Of a stretch of DNA of 38,494 nt, positions 32,877 through 38,265 are shown one piece after another. The DNA is from Acidobacteriaceae bacterium. GTDB lineage: Bacteria; Acidobacteriota; Terriglobia; Terriglobales; Acidobacteriaceae. The translations under genes were made by a program, and so were the position numbers. Each line of letters begins with the position of its first letter. Within the stretch, counting starts at the first letter, position 1. Where the stretch lies: assembly GCA_027307045.1 (NCBI GenBank), contig DAHUXR010000037.1:1-38494 (forward strand), read 5' to 3'. The notes beneath the pieces were generated by a model that saw only the letters and a list, made by a program, of their open reading frames with translations, searched no databases and had not been told where the DNA came from.

Positions 32877-33155
32877 ATGCAAATCTCAAGAGATGCAGAT
32901 GGACTGCGGTTCGTGGGGGAGTGCGCTCCGGAAAAGGGTTTTGTATCCGGGGACATTCAATGCGCCGGCTGTGGCCGCCGCATTGATCCACACGTTAATT
33001 CCCATGACGTTTCACTGGTCTGCACCGGGTGCGGGTTCAAAAAAACCTTCTGGGCAGAGGCGGACATGCAGGTTTATCTGGCGGAAAACTGGAACCGGTT
33101 AAGACAGGCGTGCAGTCATCCCTCGGTATCCCTGAACCAGCCGTCCCGAAGTTAA
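32877..33155 (+). CDS. Small zinc-ribbon protein
   Basis: The 92-residue protein has two CxxC knuckles, Cys29/Cys32 (IQCAGCGRRID) and Cys49/Cys52 (LVCTGCGFKK), 17 residues apart, typical of a zinc ribbon. The C-terminal helix DMQVYLAENWNRL follows. The function is unknown; such ribbons often serve as nucleic-acid or protein adaptors. A strong purine-rich site (GAGGGGGG) precedes ATG 32877 by 2-8 nt. It converges with the next gene, sharing 4 nt at the stops, and is probably co-transcribed with the small WIAP gene. Confidence 0.7.
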   Translation: MQISRDADGLRFVGECAPEKGFVSGDIQCAGCGRRIDPHVNSHDVSLVCTGCGFKKTFWAEADMQVYLAENWNRLRQACSHPSVSLNQPSRS

Positions 33156-33571
33156 TTCGCGCGGCTGGATCCGGGACCTTGTAATCCCTGTGTCCTGCGA
33201 TTAATGGTTGACACCAATCGCTGTTGGAGATGGTTAACAGACTCCAGCAATGCGTGAATTCCGTCCGTGCGCGCCGTGATCATCCCGCGTTCAATATCGC
33301 CGCACAGGCTTTTCACCAACTGTTCAAACCTTCTGAGGCGCTCGGCCGTAAGGAAGGCCAGCACCGTGTCAGGACCCTTTTTTGCGCTTTCCGCATGGAT
33401 GAGTTCGCTCGCGCTCCACGCCGTCAAGCGCACATTGTCCACGCGATGACGAAACTCGCTCAAAGCCGCGGGGTCGGGCGGCGGCTCTGACTTCAGCCGT
33501 TCCTCCAGCCGCTTCAACTCGGCGGAAAAATGCCTGACTTCAGACGACAGGTCTTTGGGGGTCGTGTTCAT
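33152..33571 (-). CDS. Conserved helical hypothetical protein
   Basis: The 139-residue protein is almost wholly alpha-helical by composition, with EVRHFSAELKRLEERLKS at 11-28, ALSEFRHRVDNVRLTAWSAS at 36-55, and FLTAERLRRFEQLVKSLCGD at 73-92. I have the impression of having seen similar acidobacterial proteins (FRHRVDNVRLTAWS... ERLRRFEQLVK), but I know of no function. There is no signal peptide, membrane segment or metal motif. ATG 33571 is the first start. The stop overlaps that of the zinc-ribbon gene on the other strand. Confidence 0.7.
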   Translation of the reverse strand: MNTTPKDLSSEVRHFSAELKRLEERLKSEPPPDPAALSEFRHRVDNVRLTAWSASELIHAESAKKGPDTVLAFLTAERLRRFEQLVKSLCGDIERGMITARTDGIHALLESVNHLQQRLVSTINRRTQGLQGPGSSRAN

Positions 33572-33655
33572 GGGGCCTCGATTCTACCTTATTCAACGCA
33601 CTCTAACCTGAGATGCGCCGAGGGGTGTGGCCCACGCGCTGCGTATGGCCCAGTG

Positions 33656-33826
33656 TTACCGTGGTCGCTGAGGACAGAGGTGCGCCTTTTCCGCGATCCG
33701 CAGATTTTTGAGCTTGTCACTGGCAGCAATGAATTCGCGACAGGCCGTGCAATACGATTGCATTCGCAGGGGCATTCCGCCAACTGGACGGCGCTCAAAA
33801 CGCGGCTGGGGCGTCTTCAGGGGCAT
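33656..33826 (-). CDS. Very small zinc-finger-like protein
   Basis: The 56-residue frame has Cys26 and Cys29 (YCTACREFIAAS) and His49 and Cys51 (EKAHLCP), spaced as a CxxC...HxC single zinc site. The start is uncertain. The frame is open to 33964, but that extension runs through a repeat palindrome (33930-33958), so ATG 33826 or an internal ATG is more likely. There is no clear ribosome site. The function is unknown, and the coding call rests on the metal-ligand pattern and on resemblance to other tiny acidobacterial zinc proteins. Confidence 0.5.
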   Translation of the reverse strand: MPLKTPQPRFERRPVGGMPLRMQSYCTACREFIAASDKLKNLRIAEKAHLCPQRPR

Positions 33827-33929
33827 GATCAGGGGGTGTGTTCGTGCGGATTGTACCGCAGGTCGGCTTAATCTGATCGACTCGGCCATGAAGTTTTTGC
33901 AAGGGCAACGCAAGCGGGCGGTGCGGGTC

Positions 33930-33958
33930 CCACCCTTCGCAAAAAACGCGAAGGATGG
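33930..33958. repeat. Palindrome CCACCCTTCGC...GCGAAGGATGG, copy 1
   Basis: The arms are 33930-33940 and 33948-33958 with one mismatch. Related copies lie at 36103-36133 and, more degenerate, 36184-36247. Confidence 0.7.
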
Positions 33959-33988
33959 CGGCAAGAAGTTGTGACGCCCGCCGGTTTT

Positions 33989-34351
33989 CTAACCCGTTGA
34001 TTGTCTTGGGTGATTGGTGATTTCCTTGATGTAGCTGAGGAAGTGCTGAGGATCACTTGAATCAAGGTTGTATTCGGCGGTTTTGACAGGCGGTTCGTTG
34101 GGCCTGCGCAAGGCCAAAATAGGAGTCGAGCACACCGCTCGCAATTGTTTGACAATCGCCGACTTGTCTTCAGGTGGGATTGAATGTCCCATGATGACAA
34201 GGTCGAACTTGCCTTTTTTGCAAGCCTGAATGGCCGCGGTGAAGCCCACCGCCGACTCAACTTCAAAGCCTTCACGGGCGAGCATCATCTCCCTGGTGTG
34301 CAACAAAGCTTTGTCATATGAGATGGACAATATGCGCGGCATGGCTTTCAT
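33989..34351 (-). CDS. Receiver-like protein lacking the phosphoacceptor Asp
   Basis: The fold pattern of a response-regulator receiver is plain: ILSISYDKALLHTREMMLAR, then EGFEVESAVGFTAAIQA and FDLVIMGHSIP. Where a receiver has DxxMP, this one has Gly (Gly52 counted from MPRILSIS), and the acidic pair of the first loop is also reduced. It therefore cannot be phosphorylated in the normal way and is a pseudo-receiver. MGHSIP is a recurrent form in acidobacteria as far as I recall. Starts at 34351 (MKAMPRIL) and 34342 (MPRILS) are both possible. It is divergent from the 88-residue gene across an AT-rich gap. Confidence 0.75.
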   Translation of the reverse strand: MKAMPRILSISYDKALLHTREMMLAREGFEVESAVGFTAAIQACKKGKFDLVIMGHSIPPEDKSAIVKQLRAVCSTPILALRRPNEPPVKTAEYNLDSSDPQHFLSYIKEITNHPRQSTG

Positions 34352-34378
34352 TTCCAACCCCGGCGGGCCCCGGGGCAT

Positions 34379-34496
34379 CCTCCCGTTTTTTTGGGTATGC
34401 TTAAAATATTACAAACGTATTTTTAAAGTCAATCAAAACTACAAAATAAAATGCTATATAAAATTTCCCTGTAGCACGCTAAAGTTGTCTTGTAGT
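34379..34496. promoter_or_regulatory. AT-rich divergent promoter region
   Basis: This short gap is conspicuously A/T-rich (for example AAAATATTACAAACG, then ATGCTATATAAAATTT) within GC-rich surroundings. It separates the divergent pseudo-receiver and 88-residue genes, so it is the likely site of both promoters. Confidence 0.5.
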
Positions 34497-34508
34497 ATGA
34501 TTGAGGCC

Positions 34509-34775
34509 ATGAGAAAAGACGGGACCCATTTCGGCCGTGTGCGAGTTAAGGACCTGCCCAATAGCCGCCGCGGAAAACACTTTGATCTCCTCCGCAAGAT
34601 CATGGAGGACCTGACCAATGCGCCCTCGGGCTCCGCAGTGAGAGTGCCCCTGGAGGAAACAGGGGGCGCCAGCCTGGCTAATTTGCGTTCAGCAGTGAAC
34701 CGGGCCACCCGGGCCAAGGGATTGAAAGTCGAGACGCAGTCTGATGAGAAGTATTTCTATGTCTGGAAAAGCTGA
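34509..34775 (+). CDS. Small conserved hypothetical protein (winged-helix-like)
   Basis: The 88-residue protein reads MRKDGTHFGRVRVKDLPNSR and then a helical segment FDLLRKIMEDL. SGSAVRVPLEE, LANLRSAVNRATRAKGLKVE and a terminal FYVWKS strand follow. This resembles short acidobacterial proteins that combine a helix-rich module with a terminal strand. A DNA-binding role is possible but unproven. ATG 34509 is taken; an in-frame ATG at 34497 would add four residues (Met-Ile-Glu-Ala). A GAGG word lies just before 34509. Confidence 0.6.
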   Translation: MRKDGTHFGRVRVKDLPNSRRGKHFDLLRKIMEDLTNAPSGSAVRVPLEETGGASLANLRSAVNRATRAKGLKVETQSDEKYFYVWKS

Positions 34776-34825
34776 CGGGACCAATGTAAGCCGCGGCCCC
34801 GCCGGAAGCATATAATCATACCGTT

Positions 34826-35246
34826 ATGACAGGGGCCTCTCCAGGAATGGTGTTTCAGCAAGGCGACCACGTTTGCGCTCTTTACCTCAATCCAGGGGAG
34901 CAACTCGCAGCCGCGGTTGAATATATTCGCGGCGGAGGGTCTTTGTGCCGCAGGGGACATGAACTGGCTGCTGGATGGCGTCCCGGGCACGGAAAGACTT
35001 GTGGAGTACGAGGCCAGACTGAACCGCTTTTATGAATCGAGCCACGCACTGGGCCTGTGCCTGTACAACCTGAAGACGATGCCGCCGGAGTCAATCGACC
35101 ACTGCCTGGCAACGCACAAGTTCGTGCGCATTGAAGGTCCGATCCTGCTCTCCAACCCTTTCTACGAATTGCCGGAGCAGGCGTTTTCACGGACCGCCCG
35201 CCCGGATGAAATAGCGAACAAGCTGCAGAAAATCTACCCAGCCTGA
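34826..35246 (+). pseudogene. MEDS-domain gene with internal deletion and frameshift
   Basis: The first part, from ATG 34826, reads GMVFQQGDHVCALYLNPGEQ and then LAAAVEYIR, the start of a MEDS (DcmR-type sensory) domain. After about 34932 the homology jumps, in another frame, to EGLCAAGDMNWLLDG. It continues EYEARLNRFYESSHALGLCL to a stop at 35244-35246, the end of the domain. The middle of the domain is missing (by memory of the family, roughly 80-90 residues), and the two parts are in different frames. It is therefore a deletion pseudogene. A shorter product from TTG 34917 is conceivable but would lack the N-terminus. Confidence 0.75.
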
Positions 35247-35263
35247 GCGCGGCCAGGGATTTC

Positions 35264-35479
35264 TTATTCCTTATAGAGATCGAAGAGATCGCGTGGATTT
35301 ACCTTGAGAGCGTGGGCAAGCCGGAGAATTTTGTCTATGCAGATATTCTGCTTTCCGCCCTCGACCGAGGTCACGAAATTGCGATTCGCGTCGATCATCT
35401 TGCAGAGCTTTTCCTGGGAAAGGCCTCGCTCCGTGCGCAAGGCACGGAGACGGTCGCCGAAAGGTGAGCGAGTGTACAC
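35264..35479 (-). CDS. XRE-family helix-turn-helix regulator
   Basis: The 71-residue protein is a single HTH_3 domain (residues 8-64). It runs FGDRLRALRTERGLSQEKLC, then a turn and the recognition helix NRNFVTSVEGGKQNICIDKI, ending LAHALKVNPRDLFDLY. The start is GTG at 35479. It would bind DNA as a dimer. It is divergent from the next small gene across 85 nt that include the words TGATAT repeated at 35537 and 35550, a candidate operator. No antitoxin or phage partner is evident. Confidence 0.85.
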   Translation of the reverse strand: MYTRSPFGDRLRALRTERGLSQEKLCKMIDANRNFVTSVEGGKQNICIDKILRLAHALKVNPRDLFDLYKE

Positions 35480-35564
35480 GAATTAAACATCTTGCGGTGA
35501 ACCATGGATATTTTCTACACCTATACAGGATGTCATGATATATCTGTGATATTCTCTGTGTCGA

Positions 35565-35828
35565 ATGCTCTATTACGTGGCTTGCTGGACCGAGGACGAT
35601 GGCATTTATTCCTGCGGGCATTCCCACCTTGTTGTCCGCGACGCGATGAATTGCCTTGTCCCGGATGGCGGGGGCTTTATTCGCGCTTATGACGCCGGGG
35701 TCTCCCGCTCTCTTACGAACCGGGAATTCATTGATTTCCTGGAGGCGTTGCAGGAGATGCCCTGGAGTTGGCGCAACAAGGCACAGGGAAGCGAGCTTAC
35801 CGTCCCGCGAACGGTCAACGCCGAGTAA
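35565..35828 (+). CDS. Small conserved hypothetical protein
   Basis: The 87-residue protein starts MLYYVACWTEDDGIYSCGHS and contains VRDAMNCLVPDGGGFIRAYD and EFIDFLEALQEMPWSWRN. I believe very similar small proteins occur in acidobacteria, but no function is known to me. The CGHSH word and the second Cys suggest, weakly, a metal site. ATG 35565 is the start; a ribosome site is not obvious. It is followed by a hairpin at 35830-35868. Confidence 0.65.
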   Translation: MLYYVACWTEDDGIYSCGHSHLVVRDAMNCLVPDGGGFIRAYDAGVSRSLTNREFIDFLEALQEMPWSWRNKAQGSELTVPRTVNAE

Positions 35829-36004
35829 AGGAGATTTTTGCGCTAGGCTGCGCTGCGCGCAAGTCTCCATCCCAATACGCGAAAACCGCGCGTCTTGGGG
35901 CGGTCTGAGCGGAAGCGCCGGAGGCGCGACATATTTAGGATGCGCGCTCCACGCTGTTCCGCGCGGGCCTACGGCATAAGGAGGGGATTTATTCGTGCGC
36001 TTTG

Positions 36005-36032
36005 CGGCACGCTGAAGCCGTGCCCTGACACT
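36005..36032 (-). repeat. REP-like palindrome AGTGTCAGGGCAC, copy 2
   Basis: Reverse-complemented it reads AGTGTCAGGGCACGGCTTCA then GCGTGCC. The first 13 bases equal copy 1 at 21421, and the loop differs while the arms GGCACG/CGTGCC are intact. Confidence 0.65.
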
Positions 36033-36102
36033 TGTTTGTCCGTGGACACTGGGTCTTTTGTTATGAGAAGAATCAAGTGCGGTGCGGCTAACGGTGTGGA
36101 AA

Positions 36103-36133
36103 CCCACCCTTCGCAAAAGCGGCGAAGGATGGG
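36103..36133. repeat. Palindrome CCCACCCTTCGC...GCGAAGGATGGG, copy 2
   Basis: The arms at 36103-36114 and 36122-36133 are near-perfect. It is the closest relative of the copy at 33930-33958. Confidence 0.7.
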
Positions 36134-36183
36134 CACCCACAGTGTGGTGAGGGATGCGCGGTTGTCCGGGCATTTTGTTTACT

Positions 36184-36247
36184 CACCCTTTGCGTCTGCG
36201 ATCAGCGTTGTTTGGATATGCGGTGTCGCAGGACGCAAAGGATGGGG
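36184..36247. repeat. Palindrome CACCCTTTGCGTC...GACGCAAAGGATGGGG, degenerate copy 3
   Basis: CCTTTGCGTCTGCG on the left matches CGCAGGACGCAAAGG on the right with one bulge. The loop is larger than in the other two copies. Confidence 0.55.
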
Positions 36248-36328
36248 CACGCACTGTTTGGTGAGAGACAGAAAAAGCAGGAAGGCTGGGCCACCCGCCT
36301 GGGCGGCCTACGGTTGCTGACGGGAGGA

Positions 36329-36382
36329 TCACATTACACTGTGACCCGCATCACATCTGGCCGGCTTTTTGTCTGGTATCTA
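36329..36382 (+). promoter_or_regulatory. Tandem CRP-type half sites and -10 box before the CNBD gene
   Basis: TCACA (36329-36333), TGTGA (36340-36344) and TCACA (36351-36355) alternate, each pair spaced by 6 nt. The core TGTGACCCGCATCACA is a perfect palindrome. TATCTA at 36377-36382 sits at the position expected for a class II -10 box, with a start near 36389. Confidence 0.6.
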
Positions 36383-36417
36383 TCTGCGGCAAGGAAGGAA
36401 TTTTCAGGAGGTAGGCT

Positions 36418-36873
36418 GTGATTGGGAAGCTATCCGAAAAACTGGCGCCTGAGGTGTATGCATTTATGCTGCAGCACTCGTTTGCGGTCACGGTCCCGAA
36501 GGGCACCGTCCTGATGAAGCACGGCGTGCCTCCGGAGCACGTGATTGTTCTGAAGGCCGGCAAAGTGCGAATTTCAGTGCCAAACTCCTGCTGCGCCGTG
36601 GCGCTGGATGCAAAAGAGTGCGAAAGAGTCTTTGGCCTGTATGCGGCCCTTTCCGGGGAGAAGCCGGAGTTCGACATCATTTGCGCTAACGACTGCGATG
36701 TAACGCTGATGCGAAAGGACATTTTCGAGACTTTCGTTCAGCGCAATCCGCGGATGGAGTTTACCGTGGCTACAATGCTTGGGAGTGAATCAACAACCGC
36801 TCACCAGATTCTTACAATGGCCCGACGGCATTCCAGCCCGGAGTCGCGAGAAGCGGCGGCGCTCAGCCGATAA
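36418..36873 (+). CDS. Stand-alone cyclic-nucleotide-binding-domain protein
   Basis: The 151-residue protein is one CNBD (about residues 15-115). The beta-roll reads FAVTVPKGTVLMKHGVPPEH and VIVLKAGKVRIS. The cassette has AALSGEKPEFDIICANDCDV, with GE at 80-81 but no obvious Arg next to it, so cyclic-nucleotide binding is uncertain. No HTH follows, so it is not a complete Crp/Fnr regulator, only the sensor half. The start is GTG 36418 with a strong AGGAGG site. The CRP-type operator just upstream suggests control by a true Crp/Fnr protein, perhaps with feedback. Confidence 0.75.
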   Translation: MIGKLSEKLAPEVYAFMLQHSFAVTVPKGTVLMKHGVPPEHVIVLKAGKVRISVPNSCCAVALDAKECERVFGLYAALSGEKPEFDIICANDCDVTLMRKDIFETFVQRNPRMEFTVATMLGSESTTAHQILTMARRHSSPESREAAALSR

Positions 36874-36914
36874 CACAGGACCAGCGACTATCGCGCAAGG
36901 CAGCACAGCCTGAA

Positions 36915-37538
36915 CTACTTTCTGGCGGGAAGGATTTTGGCCTTCTGCTCAAGCAGTTTGAGAACGCTGGAATCCACAAGAAAACGAATCAGTGCCCCGC
37001 AGGCGATGCATTCCGTTTCTTGAACCTCGGCGGTAACAGTGTCATTTGCAATTGAGGAGGAGCGCAGGCATTCCGCACAGGTGACCACAATGTATGCAGT
37101 ATCACTTCGGGGAATCCACAAAGGAACTTTGGCATGCTTGCCCAGGTGTGGCCGTATGGGAGAGTCCGCAATCAATTCCTTTATTTTGGCCAAAAGCTGT
37201 TCTGGTGTATACCCACCTTTTTGAAAAAAATGGTCCACCAGCAGCCCAAGAGGCATGCTGGCCAGAATATATTCCCCGCTAATTGCAATGGTGGGAATGT
37301 GAGGAAACCTGCGACGAACTATGGAAAGCAGCTCAAAACCAGACATTCCCGGCATCCGCAGATCGGACAGGATAATGTCCGGCAGAACTTCTCTTAAAAT
37401 CTGCAAGGCTACGAATCCGTCTTCCGCCGTTCGCACCGAAAATCCAAAACTGCGCACCACGGCTGCCGTAGTTTCAAGCACGAGAGGATCGTCTTCCACG
37501 AGAAGAACGCGACACTTGAAAAGCCGATGAGAATCCAT
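36915..37538 (-). CDS. Response regulator with C-terminal zinc-ribbon-like domain
   Basis: The 207-residue protein has an intact receiver (residues 9-122). The acidic pocket is Asp16/Asp17 (LLVEDDP), the phosphoacceptor is Asp59 (LSDLRMPGMSGFELL), and the lysine is Lys107 (FFQKGGY). A C-terminal part (about 135-195) with two CxxC pairs follows, Cys154/Cys157 and Cys177/Cys180, consistent with one zinc site. No DNA-binding HTH is seen, so the output is probably protein-protein or a novel ribbon. The start is ATG 37538, and no histidine kinase is nearby. It contrasts with the pseudo-receiver at 33989, which lacks the Asp. Confidence 0.85.
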   Translation of the reverse strand: MDSHRLFKCRVLLVEDDPLVLETTAAVVRSFGFSVRTAEDGFVALQILREVLPDIILSDLRMPGMSGFELLSIVRRRFPHIPTIAISGEYILASMPLGLLVDHFFQKGGYTPEQLLAKIKELIADSPIRPHLGKHAKVPLWIPRSDTAYIVVTCAECLRSSSIANDTVTAEVQETECIACGALIRFLVDSSVLKLLEQKAKILPARK

Positions 37539-37785
37539 AGTTAGCTAGTGCCCTTCGCTTGAGTACATTCTTATCCAACAACTCACATCCGGCATTCTAC
37601 TGACGTCAGGCTCGGCGAGGAACCGTGAAAAATCGCCTCAGCGGCTGAAGCCCAATTTGAGGCAGCTTACGCAGGCAAATGCTCCACCCCCCGTAATGGT
37701 CGTGCAGCCATGGTTGGTTGCTTCTAGAAATATAATCGCCACGATTTTACAAGGTCTGATAACTTGTTATATTTTTGGCTACCTA

Positions 37786-37814
37786 TTGACTCGATTCCAG
37801 CTTTCGCTTAATAT
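37786..37814 (+). promoter_or_regulatory. Strong sigma70-like promoter
   Basis: TTGACT (37786-37791) and TAATAT (37809-37814) are separated by exactly 17 bp. The upstream 25 nt are AT-rich. The predicted start is at about 37821, where a run of hairpins begins. Confidence 0.7.
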
Positions 37815-37820
37815 GCGCTA

Positions 37821-38213
37821 AGGTTCTCGCCGGGAGCGGCAGCGGCGAACCGTTACTCACCAGGCAGCAGGAGCTAAGCCGGTGAGTGATGAGGGAATCC
37901 CCAAGGTGGAGGCGGGAAACCCAAAAAGGCCAGCAACCACGCGATCGTGGCCGGCCCACCGTATGGGCCACAGATTGTGTCGAGACACGGAAAAATCGGG
38001 TAATCGCCGTGATCGCCGTAATCGCGCGACATCGGGAATCCTGCCCGAAACTGTACCTTCAAAATCCTTAAAGACTATTGGCAATGCACTGGCAGAGCTG
38101 TGTCTGGAAGAGCCTCCAGCTATTAGCTTGCTAGAGCACGGGAATTGTGCCTGACCATCGTCACCACAAGAGCGAATGCCGCAGGCGAGGCGCCTGCGCT
38201 CCATGAGTTTTTT
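37821..38213 (+). ncRNA. Candidate structured RNA or long structured leader, class unknown
   Basis: From the predicted start the sequence forms successive stems. H1 is GGTTC/GAACC plus GCCG/CGGC (37822-37851). H2 is ACTCACC/GGTGAGT with inner GGC/GCC and AGC/GCT (37855-37887). H3 is GGGAATCCC (37893-37901) and H4 is GGGAAACCC (37914-37922). H5 is CCACG-CGAT-CGTGG (37937-37950), H6 is GGCCCA-CCGTA-TGGGCC (37953-37969), and H7 is GTGTC-GA-GACAC (37977-37988). A terminator-like hairpin and T-run end at 38213. It could be a free RNA or the leader of the gene at 38266. I looked for cobalamin, c-di-AMP and c-di-GMP riboswitch cores and found none that fit. Confidence 0.5.
38180..38213 (+). terminator. 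Terminator-like hairpin followed by T-run
   Basis: CGCAGGCG (38180-38187) and CGCCTGCG (38191-38198) pair perfectly over AGG. Six T follow at 38208-38213, 9 nt after the stem, which is further away than ideal. The stem also resembles a common intergenic palindrome. Confidence 0.5.
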
Positions 38214-38265
38214 AGAACGTCAAGACGACCCAAAGGCTGACAACTTTTTCTACGGAGCGAAAGCG

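Larger units (their letters stand above)
35829..36417. other. Intergenic region with hairpins and repeat palindromes
   Basis: No gene is supported. 35830-35868 forms a hairpin (GGAGA / TCTCC outer arms and TTGCGC / GCGCAA inner arms) directly after the preceding stop. 36005-36032 is copy 2 of the AGTGTCAGGGCAC palindrome, in inverted orientation. 36103-36133 and 36184-36247 are copies of the CCACCCTTCGC palindrome. 36329-36382 holds the CRP-type sites and -10 of the next gene. Confidence 0.6.
37539..38265. other. Gene-free region containing promoter, candidate RNA and terminator
   Basis: The 727-nt gap has no supportable protein gene. 37649-37676 contains GCCTCA/TGAGGC arms of another palindrome. 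The other parts (promoter 37786-37814, structured RNA 37821-38213, terminator 38180-38213) are listed separately. Confidence 0.5.

Noticed and set aside
33827..33964. N-terminal extension of the small zinc-finger frame
   Set aside because: It is encoded by a repeat palindrome (33930-33958) found elsewhere in non-coding DNA, so it is unlikely to be part of the protein.
36061..36320. Open frame across the palindromes before the CNBD gene
   Set aside because: It is made of repeat elements and has no protein pattern.
37821..37990. Cobalamin or c-di-AMP/c-di-GMP riboswitch
   Set aside because: GAGGGAATCCCC and GCGGGAAACCC recall fragments of such elements, but the conserved cores (B12 box, GGGGTGAAT, CACGCACAGGGCAAACC-type) are absent.
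37882..38154. Open frame of 90 codons across the candidate RNA
   Set aside because: The first two thirds have a random-like composition and lie over strong hairpins. Only the last 28 residues look slightly protein-like, so a coding call is not supported.
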